From NCBI GenBank assembly GCA_003586115.2, contig QVOM02000103.1:5123837-5187836 (forward strand): 64,000 nt of DNA, written 5' to 3'. How positions within the stretch are numbered: position 1 is the first letter of the stretch; each line of letters starts with the position of its first letter. Position numbers and translations under genes: made by a program. Below, one piece after another: positions 45,464-58,800 of the stretch. The notes below the pieces were generated by a model that did no database searches, was not told the origin of the DNA, and saw only the letters and a list, made by a program, of their open reading frames with translations. The DNA comes from Salvator merianae. Its lineage: Eukaryota > Chordata > Lepidosauria > Squamata > Teiidae.

Positions 45464-48275
45464 TGTAACAAACAACATAGTTCTCTCTTGCTAAAGTAGT
45501 TGAATAGAATTTTATAGTTGGATTGGTGCAGAATGTACAGGTAATTTGGATGAAAAAGATAGGAATAAATCCTGTCATGCTAAGCCTTTTGATAGTCATT
45601 TACATGCAAAAAATCCTGATTTATCATTTTTACCCAAATCATCTAGCAGTATTATTCATAGAATTGCCTAATGTTTGCTCTTGGATCTAAACAAAAGCTG
45701 ACCAGTAGACTTTTGACTATCTAATCAAAATATAGTATTGGGCAAAACTTTACTGAGCATCCTTCTTTTTCCTGCGTTCTAATGCTGAAGCCGTGAGTCA
45801 TGTATATGGCTGCAGGGATGCTGCAGGAAGAGTGTGTGGAAAAAACTACAGGGCTGGGTTAACGTAACTGGGTGAAATTTGAGAAGGTGAATCCCATCAA
45901 AGCCATTTTATTTCCTTCCTAAACTGGGAAAGAAGGAAAAATGCAGATTTGAAGCATAGGCATGGCTTCAGCACTGAGCAATCTTTTTGTTTTGCGGCCA
46001 AGATATGGCAATAAAGCAGCACCAGCTTTGATTTTTATTTATTTTTTTAATGATTTAAAAAGGAAAGAAGCAAATCTATGGTGAGAGATTTCCACAAAAA
46101 AATCTTTTTGCTATGGGAAAATGGATGGGTAAGAAAATCTGAGAAAAAAGTAAGTGTGCCTGCATGGCGTGTTAACCGCACCAACAAGAAACAAGAACAC
46201 ACTCACACACAAAAAAAACCATACACATGACATGATATGACCCCAAAGTGCCTTTCCAAAGAACTGCTGAACAGTTGGTTCAGTACTGAACAATTAGAAC
46301 AGCTAACCCAAAGTTAGCATACCCATTACGTTATTCTATTTGTCACCACTGGTGGCTGATGAGGTGGGATGGATGGATGGATGGATGGATGGATGGATGG
46401 ATGGATGGATGGATGGACCTGGAGCTCCTCTCTGGATTCAGAGGACTGTGCTGTCCACCTTTTGCTTGGTCCTTAGGAAAACAAATCAAACCAGTGTGAA
46501 GCTCCCCTGAAAACACAGGGAATTATTTCAAAGCAGAGACTACAAGCTACTGCTTTTAGAGCACTTAGTTGTGTTCAGATGATGCCACTTTCCTACTACC
46601 TAATTGTGATGACTGAGGTTCATGTAGAGCAGACCATGAAGACAAGTTAATTTCAGTTTGCCACCAACCTCAATCCATGCTATGAAAAGTGAACAGTTTT
46701 TCCTCTGAAATATATTTTTTTTCTTACAAGAAAAGCAAAAGTGAGAGCATTTTGCATCTAGTGTTCCTTGGCTGAAGATGGACTTGATGCTTCTGTTCTT
46801 CTTGGTTATAGTGAACAGTTTTGATTATTATTACTATCAAAGGGTGTATCTTTCTTCTTAGGAAAATAATCTGTCTTGAACTTAAAATATGCTTTTTCAT
46901 TTTACAGAAAATGAGCTCCTTCGCCTCGAACTTATACCAAAATTCCAGAATGATACTTAAATTCATGGCTTCACTGATTGGTTAATGTGTTGCCTTTTGT
47001 AGTTGGTTGAGTCAAGCCTTATCTTTCTGGAATTCTAATTGAAAAATCTGAGGCAAACACTCTAGTCAAACATCAGGAGTGTTGGTTCAAAAATGAACGC
47101 ACATACACACACACACATTCTCTGTGAACTGAGTTGACAAGAAGCAGTTTGATACATCTCTACTCCATGCAGACAGAACCCATTGAAAGGGTTGGATGAA
47201 ACTGATTTCCTTGTGATCCTCTGTCAAACTGATGGAGGAAATCAGTCCTCCTCACTCCCAGAATATTATTTTTCATGGAATTCAGCACAAAAATGAATTT
47301 CCTGAGTCTTCTTGAAGAAAGTTGGCTGAAAGAAAAGCCACATACCATGGATGTGGCCCAGTCTCCTAGGTAAAGGATTAGCCTGGGGAGATTCAGCCTA
47401 ACCTTGAAACTAATTGTCACACTGAACCAAAAGGTCATGCCATCTGGAAGAAGATACAGGAGGTATCCACATCTAATGTAAGCTCTGCAGATGCCCTACC
47501 CTTTGGATGCCTCTTGGTTGCCCATCTAACCCTAACTGGATGCAACCTAAGTTTCTTTCAGAAACCAAATTGCAGTAGATCATGCCTTGTTAGTGGCTTC
47601 TGTTCATTCACACTGAGTATACATATATAATACTCAGAACTGAAACAAAATAAACAGCTAGTGAAATTCTTATGATACACTGAGAAAACTGTTTTTAACA
47701 GCACTAGAATAAGATAAATAACCATGCTGTTGTCAGGCTTGCTCTGTAGGCAAAATGTCAAATCACATTAATCTAACCAGTTATCACCAGAGAAGATCAT
47801 TTGATTGATCTATTTTTTTCATTCATTTTGTATAAATTCACTTAAAGCTTAAACTGAGACTCACAGCAACTATCCTAAGTGGAGAAAATGAGAGAAAATG
47901 TGGGAAATGGGATGCAGACATCTAAAATATGCTCATTCTATGAAACAGGAATAAATCAGTTTGTGAATATCTAAGCAATAGTGACTCTTGTGCATCTTGA
48001 TACCAAACTTCTGCCTGGATATGCAACTTGGATGAGAACCTGCACATTAGAAAAATCTCTTCATTAATTAAAACATACCAATAACAGTTCTAACTATAGT
48101 ATTTCTCAATTGTTCAAGAAGCATAAGGCATTTTTAGATGCCAGAACAAAGAGCTGCAAATTTGATTGCTTCTTCTCCTTGTAAGGAAGTAATACCAAAC
48201 TACTTTTATAACTGACAATAGAACTGGGCTCATGTGTCCATGTTATCACCAGAAGTCATCCCAATTCAATCTTAC
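45464..48275. other. No recognised gene or element apart from a microsatellite
   Basis: AT-rich. It contains the GGAT tract at 46367 and a short CA stretch at 47101-47118. Confidence 0.45.
46367..46417. repeat. (GGAT)n microsatellite
   Basis: About twelve perfect GGAT units. Confidence 0.98.
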
Positions 48276-48279
48276 CTGC

Positions 48280-49800
48280 CAACAAAAATGATATTATATA
48301 GGTCCCTATATAAACATGTACAAAGCCTCAGTTTGGGCCAATCGAAAATAAAGAATCCTCTAATAGCATTAATGTCCAGTTGCCAATAGGTCTGAGTACA
48401 GAAACTGCAATCTTCCAGTGTAGAGACCAGAAGCAGACATTCATAATGTGTCACACATATGAGTAACTGGATTGCACCAGGCTCAGACATGATTCATACA
48501 TACTGGCTAAAGAAACTAACAGCACTGCATGAACAGCTAGCAGCACAAAAGAATCTGTGGCTATCAGTAGCTCTCACCCTGACTGGCTAATACATGGCAG
48601 GGTAGCACTAATAATTACAATCTCAACAAGGGAATAGTACTATCCAGTTATCACCCAATAACCTGCATTTGCATACAATGGAAACTCCTATCAGGTATCG
48701 TAGCCACCAAGGTGAATAGACATATATGTCAATACATGACAATAGCACAGAAGAGGATTGGAAACAACACCAGAAGTGCAAAGCACCAGCTACTAAAAGC
48801 CAGAGCAATCATACGGGACTCAAGGTGCTAAAAGAACAACATGAGCACAGCATAGATTAACTCAATACCCCACACAGGGCTCCTCAAATGCCTGACACTA
48901 TACAAAGTTAATCAGACATCAATAATTTAATGGGTGACTGGAGAACACTGGAAACCAACTTTAAAGGAGGCATAAAGGGAGGCATATACCAATATGATGC
49001 ATTACCTTTGTTACGGTTCTGCATAGGCCTGAATCTCCTCAACTAGATTATCAAACAGATTCAGTAATCGAGTCACTATCACTCACCTCCTGTATAAAGT
49101 TTATATCAAGTTATATACCAAGTATGAGCAAGACATTGACTCACTGGTCCACCTCATAAGAATCTACAATGAAGACAGTGAGGTGTTATTTGGCCTAGAA
49201 ATGTGGTTGACTGATCTGGAAAAGAGGGCAAACAAGAACCAAAGGAACTGAACTACCTGGAGGCTGTATAACAGACATACAAGACAGTTACAAGTATATG
49301 GGGATTCCACAGTCACATGGACACTGCGAAGAAAAAGCAAGGAAAACTGCAAAATACCTTCCTAGAATAAGACAGATCCTGAAGTCCCAGCTCAATGGAA
49401 GGAACAAGATATTGGCAGCACAAGAACAAGCACTGAGTAAAAGATCAATAGAGGCAGGGTCTCAGGTGCAGAATGTTCAAAGATGCCCCTGAAACAGTCC
49501 AGCCATTTAGTAGCTAAGTAAAAGTTGCTGGCAGCAAAGACATAAACAGAGCAGCACAACCAAATTGCAGGAATTCTGTACAGAAATATCTGCAATGAGT
49601 ACAGCTAGACTTTCTAAAATCTAAATGAGAAATCCCACAAGAAAAAGTGGCTGAGAACAACAGAGCCAAGATCCTATGGGATTTCCATATCCAGAGCAAC
49701 AAACAAGTACTGCCAGTCAATCCATTATCATGATAGTGGACAAAGGCAAGACATAAGTAGTGATAGATAACACAGTCTTCAAAAAAAATAAAAAAATAAA
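48280..49800 (+). mobile_element. R4/Dong-type LINE, RT to restriction-like endonuclease, decayed
   Basis: The translated plus strand follows the order of an R4-clade ORF: YWLKKLTALHEQLAAQKN near 48505, NKGIVLSSYHPITCI and WKLLSG near 48625-48690, IAQKRIGNNTRSAKHQLLKA (the RT block with GNN, near 48740-48800), NMSTA and IPHTGLLKCLTLYK near 48840-48900. It continues with QDIDSLVHLIRIYNEDSEVL near 49135, YKYMGIPQSHGH near 49290 and ILKSQLNGRNKILAAQ near 49380. LWDFHIQSNKQ and then DKGKT with VVID lie near 49680-49770, where R4-type elements carry the restriction-like endonuclease. The RT catalytic Asp pair is not intact, and stops and frameshifts are common. No 3' tail is visible. Confidence 0.85.
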
Positions 49801-52800
49801 TCAGGTTCCAAGGTTTTTTGAATGGATTTAAGGTATTTTGAGGGTGCTGAATTCAAAAATCCCATTACGTTTGCTGAATTGGTTCTATTTTTGAGATAAT
49901 GGACATCCATGAAAATAATACATTTCCCCAATGTGACTTGTGTGTGGTAACAAATGCAAAAGCTTTTGGTTTGTCTTTTGACTCTTTAACAGTGTCTTAG
50001 GTAATGAAATATCCCATATAATTATTTTGTATTGCAATTTGTAGGCCTACAATGCTGGCAGGTCTGAATGCTTTTCAAACGTGTTACATTAATTAATTAA
50101 TTAACTATTAAATATCTCAGGAACTAGAGCCAATCTGGCAAAACTGGTCACATTCTTAATCAGCACCATAAACTTAATATAAAACCGTTCAGTCATCATT
50201 GGCACCAAAATCACTGTATACCAATAGACAAAGCAGTCCCAATGTTATGAACCATGCACTGGGAATACTGGGGATTCTGGAGATTAGCCAATACAGGCAG
50301 TCAAAGGTATCTTAGCATTTAGGTTTTAAAAATCATAAATTTCCATGGTAACACCACACAAAAATAATCACAAATTAGGGAAAATACCTTCAGACAAGGA
50401 TCAATTTAAATTAGAAGGCAAACTTTATTAAAATGACAGAAAAGCTTTAAAATGCCTCAAAACTACAAAAATGACAGGTTCTGACAATCTTCTAACTGTT
50501 AGAAGCACAGAGCAGGCTGCAATTTCTGTATAGTAGCAGACAGAGGTCTCCCACCTTACCATGTAATGACCATGTGAGGAAGGTCAAATAAGTTGAAATA
50601 ATCTCCATATGCTCTATTTTGTGAATGGAGGGTTCATTTAAGGACAAATTGGACATGTAAGAGCAGAAAGAAGAGGACAGAGGGGATGTTTACTTAAAAT
50701 CTGCTTTATTTCACTAAGAGGATGCCCTAACTTGCCACCCTCAGAGGCAAATGAAGTTTTAAGTCTATGCCTTAGCTAGAATGCAGATCAGAGCAGCAGC
50801 AGATCGCAGCAAAACAAAGCAGAACATCTTCTCTCAGCACACAGTGGCAGGAACTTCAGATGACAGCTGAGCAGGTGAGCAACATCAATGGGGATCTTAA
50901 TGTATCTGACTGCTCTGATGTGCTTTTTATACACATCTGGACTGGAGTTGTCCCTAATTTTTGGTTCTGCCAAGGGATGGTGACTAAAAAGGCTGCATTC
51001 ATAGGAGCCTATGGGGAAAGCTTTGGTGGGAAAATCAGGAGGGGAGGGGACAGATGATGTAGTGTGATGTAGGTGTTTATATAATTATGTCCTTATATCG
51101 TATATTTCCTGGCATCTAAGCATGCATGCTTCAACGGAGGAACACACCTGGACTGAGTGTTGACTGTGCTTTGATGGGTTTAAGTGGGTGACTTTTATCT
51201 GTACAAAGATTCATTCTTGGTTTGAGCCACTTTGTATTTGCATTCCAATGTTGCTATTTGCAATCTTAATGAGAAATCCCCAGATGTGGATACAGCTTTT
51301 ACTGGAACAATAAGTTATTCTGGTTTGCCAAATAGCTTTATGATGCTATCTGTTCAGTTCTGCTTAGGATCATTTCAGCAGCCATCAAGCCTTTTAATGA
51401 GTTACTCTGAGTTAATTCTTTGTCCTTTTCAAAAGATTTTCCATGCCTGTCTCACAGCCCAGAAGATTTTGTCTTTTTAAACTCAGACTTGCCTTTTTCA
51501 ATACAGATATTGGTAGGTAAAATGAGTAAATTCTAGTCTAAATATAGGTGTCCTGGCTCTCTAATCCAGTTCCCTGTACCTACAACCCATATGCCAATTG
51601 TATTTATAAAGCCAATATGCATTTTCAGAGGCCAGGAGAGTCTATACCTTAGCAGAGCTCTGCCTTTGGGGACACTGCACTCTAAGACTTTAGAATTGTG
51701 GGTAATACCATTACATCAAGTGATAGTAATATTAAGGAGGAAAAAAATATGAGAAACTAAGGAATATGAAGGACTGAAAGAAGAACTGAAAAGATGTGGA
51801 AGATTAAAGCAAAAGTAGTCCCAACAGTGATAGAAGCACTCAGGACAGTAACCCCCAAGTGCCAGCACTTTAGTCACTGTGCAGCCATCTTTGCCTATTT
51901 CCCAGTCCCATTCATGCCTGCTTGCTTTTCTCACTGATCCAGTGTTCCCTCTTGTTGGTGGCTAACTGGAATGCAAATACCGAGGTCTGAGAACCTTGGA
52001 TGTTATGACTATGGTGTGCTGGAGTATGGAGGTGTGAGAAATGAGAAAGGTTAGGATTGTTTATATGACTGATGCTTGTTTCTATTATTATTATTATGCT
52101 TGCTTTACTTTCTATCTGTTTCCTGATTCTGGGCCTAGGGTGGTGATTCTGACACCAAATTGGAAGAATGGCTTCAACAGATACTAGGACAAATATTGGA
52201 GATCTCTATCCAGAAGAATAGCTAAGATGAGGTAGACATACCAACAAACCACTCCTGAGGGATGACAAAATGTGTGTGTGGTGCGTGTGAATGACTGGGA
52301 GGGAAAGCCAGCTACACTACCCTCTGATAAGATGTGCATAAACACCAGGGTTAGGGAAGCAGGTTTTGAAAATCTGATCCTACTCAAAAAGCCATATCAC
52401 TTTGATTTTCCTGAGTGCTGCATTCTCAGCACTTCCTTACATGTAGGTTACTATAGTATATCAAGGTTTGCCTTTCTGGAAAGTAGGGCAATTCAGTCAC
52501 ACTGCAGCAACTTCCATGTCACTTATGAAGAATATGTGCCTAGGAAAGTAGGCTCCCATTAAAAGTTGCATTGAAAATATTTAACTATGATATTCGGTAA
52601 CCTAAAAAAGTGGAGTGGTTTGTGAAGCTGAACTCTTTGGAAACTTTATAAGATATCTTCAAAGTCAGGCTGCAGCAAGCTGTACATTAGAGAGTCATGT
52701 TCTACAGAAAAGTTCGCTTCAGTGTGTGTGTGCATTTGATATTCACATGTGTGAATCAGCTATTTTATCTGAAAATAAAATCTGCAAGAGTATTTTCTTC

Positions 52801-53650
52801 TTTTGAATTCCATTGCAATACAATCCATTTCATTTACACTGGGAGAAGGGATTTTTGTGCCCCACTTTACTAAAGCTCTCTAAGCTTCCAAGCTTTACAA
52901 AATTTTTGAAATTCTTTCTTTTAATTGAGCTGCATGTACAAGTTTTACAGCATACTTAAAATATGGAGTATAGTCATGAGGAAAGCTAAAGGTTCCTGAT
53001 TAAAGAAGATGTATGCATGATGTCATAGTGTGACTGCCAGAATAGCAAAATACTCCTAGAAATAATAATGAGCAACTCAGCCAGTAACTTTTTACAGTAT
53101 GGAGGAATCCAGATGAGAAGGGAACTTTGAGCAAAAAGAGAAATCTTAAAGAGAAAAAAAATGCTTCTCTTTAAGGTGAATGTACTCTCCTCTCTGTCAA
53201 ATGGCAGCAAGGGTTTTCTTTGCCACCATTTGATGGGTGGGGTGGCTTGTTCGCCCATGTAGTATTGACTGTGATTCCTTGACTCTAGTCTCAATGTTGC
53301 AGCTGATCCTTTTTCCACAATCCACATAGCCTTAAGGACACAGGTGATCTGGCTTGTGTACAGGTGGGAAAGAGGGGTCCCACCTCATCAAGCTATTGGA
53401 GGCAAAAGTCACCTGCTTTTCTTATCCAGGGTCACAAGATTGTTTTCTTTTCCTCTGAAGTTTCATTTTCAACAGAACCACTCCTGATCAGCAAGGTTTC
53501 CTTAAATATCTAGGTCTGAGGAAACGGATATAGAACTCTGTGGAGAAACTTAATTTATACTGTAGATCCTCATAATAAGATAAATCTTGAACACTGAAAT
53601 GATTCATAAATGCTGCCCCAGATTCTGCAATTGAATTGCAGACTTCAAGA
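49801..53650. other. No recognised feature
   Basis: A long AT-rich stretch without motif, terminal repeat or strong tandem repeat. ATTAATTAATTAATTAA occurs near 50090 and a TTATTA tract near 52085. Confidence 0.45.
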
Positions 53651-53654
53651 ATGT

Positions 53655-54420
53655 AGCAAAGTAAAACATTTATTTATTATGGAATTTCTATACCACCCTT
53701 AACCATAACTTCAGGACAAATTCAAAATAAAATACTAAAAACAACAAAATTATAAAATACTAAAATTATAAATACTGAAGCAATAAAACAATGCAACAAC
53801 AGTAAAACAGTAGGCAACCTAATTTCCAGTCATCTGGGTGACGAAATGTAAATTCACGAGGCACCTAAAATTGCAGTAGAGGACACCTGGCAAATCTTCC
53901 CTTGAAGGTTGCTCCACTGAACAGGGGGCTATTTCTGAAAAAAAACTATTCCTAGCAGCCATCCCCTGAAAGCCATCAAAGGACAGAATAACTAAATGAA
54001 ATTATCCTGGTGATCTGTGGACTAGTGGACTAGTCTATATGGGAGGAGACATTCCTTCAGATGGGAGCTGAGTTTTACATGATTTTATGCACAAGCATTA
54101 AAACATTAAATTGGACTTGGTCACTAATAGGAAGCCGTGTAGCTCTTCAAGAACAGGGGTAATGTGACTGCTGCTAGAAATGCTTGTCAGCTCTCTGGTT
54201 TCTCCATTTTGTGCCAGCTGCACTCTTCAAATCATCTTCAAAGGTAAAGTAAAGTGCATTACAATAGTCCATGCTGGAGATCACAAGAGTGCCAGTAAGA
54301 ATGACCACATGATCTCTGTTAAGGAAGGATTTCAGTTGTCTAATAAGGCAAAGCTGGCCATAAGTGCTCTTAATCACAGTTGTCACCTGAACTTCAAATC
54401 TATCACCACCTCCTTCTAAG
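53655..54420 (-). mobile_element. L2-type LINE or derivative, antisense
   Basis: On the minus strand the frame at 54386-54174 contains LIRQLKSFLNRDHVVILTGT and DYCNALYF, matching the L2 thumb region seen at 1580-1680 (FLNRDNVATVIHAL, LDYCNALY). Beyond it lies a long UTR-like stretch ending, at the left border, in TTTATTTATTATGGAATTTC and CTATACCACCCTTAACC, the counterpart of the tail at 45390-45430. The order matches the dispersed repeats at 26715 and 63702. Confidence 0.7.
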
Positions 54421-54444
54421 GGAGAACAACTCCATCATAATATT

Positions 54445-54962
54445 GGGCCTGTTCACACTTAGCGAGAGGAACATTCCAGGACACTTGCTGGAATGGAACA
54501 TTTGCACTTGCAAACAGCCCCAGCTGACTTCAAACCTACCAAAGCCCACCTTATGCTCACCTGAAGCCTACCAGTTGTGGTTAACTAAATTGTAGTCTCC
54601 AAGCTGACTTGCATGACAAGGTGCAGATCAGGAAAGGTGCATTTGCACCACTTGCTGGTATGGAATGGCAGTGGGGTGGGGACTGCATGGCTACACAGGC
54701 ATTGTCAGACAGTTCAGGCCCACGTTCAGACTTCGGGGTATGGACCCTGGTGGCCATTTTGGACCCAAGTCCAGACCCAGCTCTTCTAGGTCCAGATCCA
54801 GCTTTCCAACTAGTGCATTCCCATTCACACTGCTCCCCCTGCCAGTCAGCTCACGAGCTGTTCCAGTGCTGACAAGTGCGAACACTCCTTATCGTACCTC
54901 ATCTTGGCTGGTTCGAACCCTGCTAATTAGAACGTTATTCTGTCATAGGTGTGAACAGACTG
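54445..54962. mobile_element. Harbinger-type MITE, family C
   Basis: The left end GGGCCTGTTCACACTTAG is almost the same as that of the element at 27757. The right end GGTGTGAACAGACTG is its inverted counterpart with a few changes. The flanking trinucleotides are ATT and ACT (2 of 3 match). Near the right end CTGCTAATTAGAAC echoes CTGCTAATTACAAT of the large Harbinger element (8451-8464). Non-coding. Confidence 0.65.
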
Positions 54963-54965
54963 ACT

Positions 54966-55515
54966 ATGGCAAAATACATTAAGAACACATGAACATTTTC
55001 TGTAGATTACATGAAGACACACGTCACCTAGAGATACTTCAGCAAATGGCCTTTTAATAACTCACTTGCTAATTCAGCTATTTCTGTTGTCCTCATAACC
55101 AAAGAAACCACTGAGATTTCTAATGGATAAACAAGAATGTAAAGGAATGTTATGTTACTTATTATTGAGAATGAGGCACAGGATCAAAGGTACATTCCCA
55201 AGTCTGTGAGTAATGAACTTGTGCATGTCAAGGGATTGCAAGCAAAACAATGAAAATAAGACAAGTAAACAGAGCTTGAATTCTGAAAGCATGAAGTGGC
55301 CCTGACTATAATTGTGCATCTACAACCAAAAGACTATTACATTGGATAAAAGAAAAAAATCATCTGCCTTCTTCTCCCAATCTTAACAGAAAAAGGCAAT
55401 TCATATATATTTCTGATTCCATTGTGTAACTTGGCTTGTATCTGCCCAAGTGCTGGCTACTATTATAAATTAGATCAATGTGGCATTGTGTGTGATAGCC
55501 TGCATAGCAATCTGC
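54966..55515. other. No recognised feature
   Basis: AT-rich, no motif. Confidence 0.45.
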
Positions 55516-55516
55516 C

Positions 55517-55790
55517 TGAATAGCTTTAAGAATGGATTGAACAGATTCATGGAGGTCAGGTGTATCAGTGGCTACTAGAATGGGTACCTAGGTACTGCCT
55601 GCGGGTTGGAAAGACAGGCAGGATGTCTATAAAACCATTTACAGGGAGTCAAGACCAAGTGGTAGTTTTGCCTTTTTATTCTGCTTTAGAATGCCAAGAA
55701 GCAATTGATGGGACACTGTGTGAAACAGGATGCTGGACCAGATCTGCTGTGACCTATTCCAGCAAGGTTCCTCTTATGTTCTTATGATTG
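55517..55790 (+). mobile_element. CR1 3' end
   Basis: It starts in the last ORF2 codons (GAATGGATTGAACAGATTCATG) and continues with the 3' UTR words TGTGTGAAACAGGATGCTGG and CCAGCAAGG, ending in CTTATGTTCTTATGATTG. It is alignable throughout with 21955-22213. Confidence 0.9.
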
Positions 55791-56899
55791 ATCTGTGAGA
55801 TTGAGGAAAGATCCAACATCTCAGCAGACAGCTAGACTAGGTAGCCTAATAGTTAATTTCAAGATTATGACTCTCTGATTGCACTGAAACATATAGGTCT
55901 CATTTTGAGTTGCCTCAGCCTCTTTTAATATCATAAAATATTTATCCTCAGCAGTTTCAGTTTCTTCCAGTATGAACACCTGTAACATCCACTAACTCCT
56001 CCTCTGGTGATTTGCAATTTCCCTAACTTGTGGTCTCAGCTTTTATAAAAGGTAGTTTGGAAGGGAAAGGCTCATTATTAACCATGCTTACTATCACTGT
56101 AGCTACAAATTCCAGCTGAATTACCCACCAGCTTAGCGAAAGCTTCCTCTGATAATGTGAGCAGCATAATCAAATTGCCTGCCTAGATCAGTACATGAAT
56201 CTTAACATTTCCTGTTTGACTCCTTAGGAACCACAGACTGCTCCTCTTAATGGAAAAATGTGCTACAAACCTGATTTGAATATAAATATAAATGAAGTGT
56301 GAATGAGGCAGACAACAGCTTTTGTATTTTTTGAAAAAGTAGCTGCAATATATATCTTTGGCTCCTATTGTGCCATGCAATTTTTCATGTGCAGTTTATT
56401 TACTTGAAAACCCATTAAAAGCCCCACTAAATAATTGATGTGTCAGGGGGGTTTGTTTAAAGAAAAATAAGCAGTTGTTACAGATAGTGATGGTGCTGTA
56501 GTTTGTAATTTCCTGGTTACGTATACAGATTTGTCTACCTCATACTGCACTGCTGTATAGTACTATGAATTTTCCAAAGAACTTTTCTGCATTGAAATGA
56601 TAAATGACATTCTTTGCATTTACAGTAACTGTTTGGCAGATAGGGTGCCCAAATCCATACACTTTGTAGGTAGCTGCATAGACTTTCATTTAATGAATGT
56701 TGATTGCTTTGAAACTACTGGGACGTTGTAAATGGGCTTGGAACATTTCAAAAGAACATGGTGTCAAATAAATATATATAGGAGGATGTATGAATATATC
56801 AAAATCCATTTCTCTGCATGTTCACACTTTTTTCTGTTTTATATTTGAAATGTGACCATCTTGTTGGTTAGAATGTATAGCATTATGGATAACATTGTG
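55791..56899. other. No recognised feature
   Basis: AT-rich, no motif. Confidence 0.45.
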
Positions 56900-56904
56900 C
56901 CTTT

Positions 56905-57165
56905 TTGCACTTCTGTGGTGGAACAGACCTCTCAGTGAGGTGACCATCCCTACTCTGAGGCCCTAGAAAAGATCAGCAGCAGGATATCAGCATTTGCAGT
57001 GTGGATGCTGGTATCCTCATCATGACAGTGGCCAGGAAACTTCCAGCCACTGTCATGGTGACTAGGAATGCCATGCAATGGTGCAGGCACAGGTGCAGCC
57101 ATGCCGCACCACACTGCATTCGCACCCAGAAAAGGGTATGAATGCAGTGTACTGAGAGTCAAGCT
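56905..57165. repeat. Possible MITE remnant related to the Harbinger-type families
   Basis: TTTTTGCACTTCTGTGGTGG at the left resembles the family termini, and CTTCCAGCCACTGTCATGGTGAC resembles words inside the elements at 27757 and 37706. No clear right terminus or duplication. Confidence 0.3.
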
Positions 57166-57267
57166 GCTCCAGATGCTCCACAGCAAACAGTGATTGGGAG
57201 TATCTGTAGTTTGTGCCCAATCACCAGGGCCTCTGCGAAATGTGGAAGCAATAGTGAGCACCCCCTT

Positions 57268-57345
57268 ATGCACCAGCAATATGTATACCATCTGCAGAGG
57301 TTTTCTATGCACCAGCAATATGTATATAGCCTGCAGCGGTTTTCT
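57268..57345. repeat. 39-bp tandem duplication
   Basis: A 39-base unit starting ATGCACCAGCAATATGTATA is present twice with a few substitutions. Its length is a multiple of three, so it keeps a plus-strand frame open, but I see no domain in that frame. Confidence 0.85.
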
Positions 57346-57639
57346 ATTGTTCTGAAGGAAGCCAAGATCTTCCCTGTAGGCAGAAGGAAGAGGGTGAAGG
57401 AACCAAAGGAAAATTTTGCAATAGATTGAAGTTTTTAAAATGGAGTTTGATTTTCCAAGGTGGCACAGGAATCCTGGCCACTTCCTGTACTTTCAACATT
57501 TCACTTATGCCAATATGTGCCCACCCTGACACAAGGTTGCTTATGCCTTATGTACCAAAGTGTGCATAAATTCACATTTAATTAGCTTGTCTCATAACAG
57601 TCCACTGTCATTGACTACACACTATAAGGAAAATAAGAC

Positions 57640-57780
57640 TGCAAGAAAAGCCCTGCTGGGACAAGTCACAGCCCATCTAGTCCAACATCCTGCCTTGCAC
57701 AATGGCTCATGATTTACTTCTGAATATTCTCAAACAGAACACAAGGGTGAAAACCTTATCTGTTCTCAAGTCCCAGAAAA
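57640..57780 (-). mobile_element. CR1 3' end, antisense
   Basis: AAAAGCCCTGCTGGGACAAG and CCCATCTAGTCCAACATCCTG are the reverse complement of the CR1 3' UTR seen at 22130-22200. It lies immediately beside the antisense endonuclease fragment at 57781. Confidence 0.8.
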
Positions 57781-58060
57781 AGGACTTTAGAGGCATCCTG
57801 ACTGTCTATCCAAATCAGAGTTAGTATATAAGCCTGCATCACCTTCAATTTGTCGTTTCCTGTCCTTCATGTACTGTTTGTAACCTAGAATAGCTGTATC
57901 TCACTGATTTTCATAGTCCACCAGATTTCAATTATGCGAATAATATCTGTTTTTTCACGGGTCATCAAGCACTCCAGCTCTTCTGTTTTGACTCAGAGGG
58001 TCCTGGCATTAGCATATAGATATTTATAGCCACTCCTCTTGTGCAAACTCCTTTTCATAA
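57781..58060 (-). mobile_element. CR1-type LINE endonuclease N-terminus, antisense
   Basis: The minus strand reads GYKYLYANARTL, a stop, then VKTEELECLMTREKTDIIRI and IEIWW, which is the start of the CR1-type apurinic endonuclease (ANARSL, EL..L, DII.ITETWW). It then decays toward the neighbouring 3' end. The RT region that should lie between is missing. Confidence 0.75.
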
Positions 58061-58725
58061 AGCCCAGCACTGTCCACCAACCTATCTAGATTCTGCACAA
58101 TGTCCCTTGGCTCTGATCATTTTCAGACTAAACTCCAAACTTTTCAAGGGGTTCAGTCCAAAAACAAAGACCATGTTTCTGCTTGGTTTTGCATAAATGC
58201 AGTTCATATAGAACAAGTTCAGCACTTTGCTACAACATAGAAAGGTAACCTAAGTAATTTTCATTGGAAAAATTAAATCAAGTTCTATTCCTCATTTCAC
58301 CTCCAGCAAATAGATGGAAACGTTCTGGACCAATTTTTAACAGATGTTGGAACAGGTATTTAGTGAATACAGAAACAACTTCTTTGCTTTCCTCTTCCCT
58401 TTAATGTTTTGGAGCAATATGCTTCCACATCATCACTGGCTGCTACCTCCTGGTTTGGACAATTTTTTCCCTACAGTGCCTTGTTTGTAAAAACACCCAC
58501 TGAGCCTAAGAAATGATATTTATTATGACATATAGCTGTCCCAGGAGGTGCACTGTTGGAAGAAGTGGCCTTTCTGCAGAGAGATAAAGGCAGATAGTCT
58601 ACAGTTTGGTGATCTAACAGCAGCAGGACAAGTTCATGAATTTAATTAAGCAACAAAAAGTATTTTTGATATATAAAATGATCTACTTTTCCTTTTACAA
58701 ATACACATTTTATTCAATCAATCCC
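58061..58725. other. No recognised feature
   Basis: No motif seen. Confidence 0.4.
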
Positions 58726-58726
58726 T

Positions 58727-58800
58727 CCTTCCTTCCTTCCTTCCTTCCTTCCTTCCTTCCTTCCTTCCTTCCTCCCTCCCTCCCTCCCTCCCTCCCTCCC
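58727..58800. repeat. (TTCC)n-(CTCC)n compound microsatellite
   Basis: About eleven TTCC units run directly into about seven CTCC (CCCT) units. Confidence 0.98.

Noticed and set aside
57142..57429. Small protein with a 13-residue tandem repeat
   Set aside because: The 39-bp duplication keeps the frame open by chance of length; there is no domain and no transcription signal.
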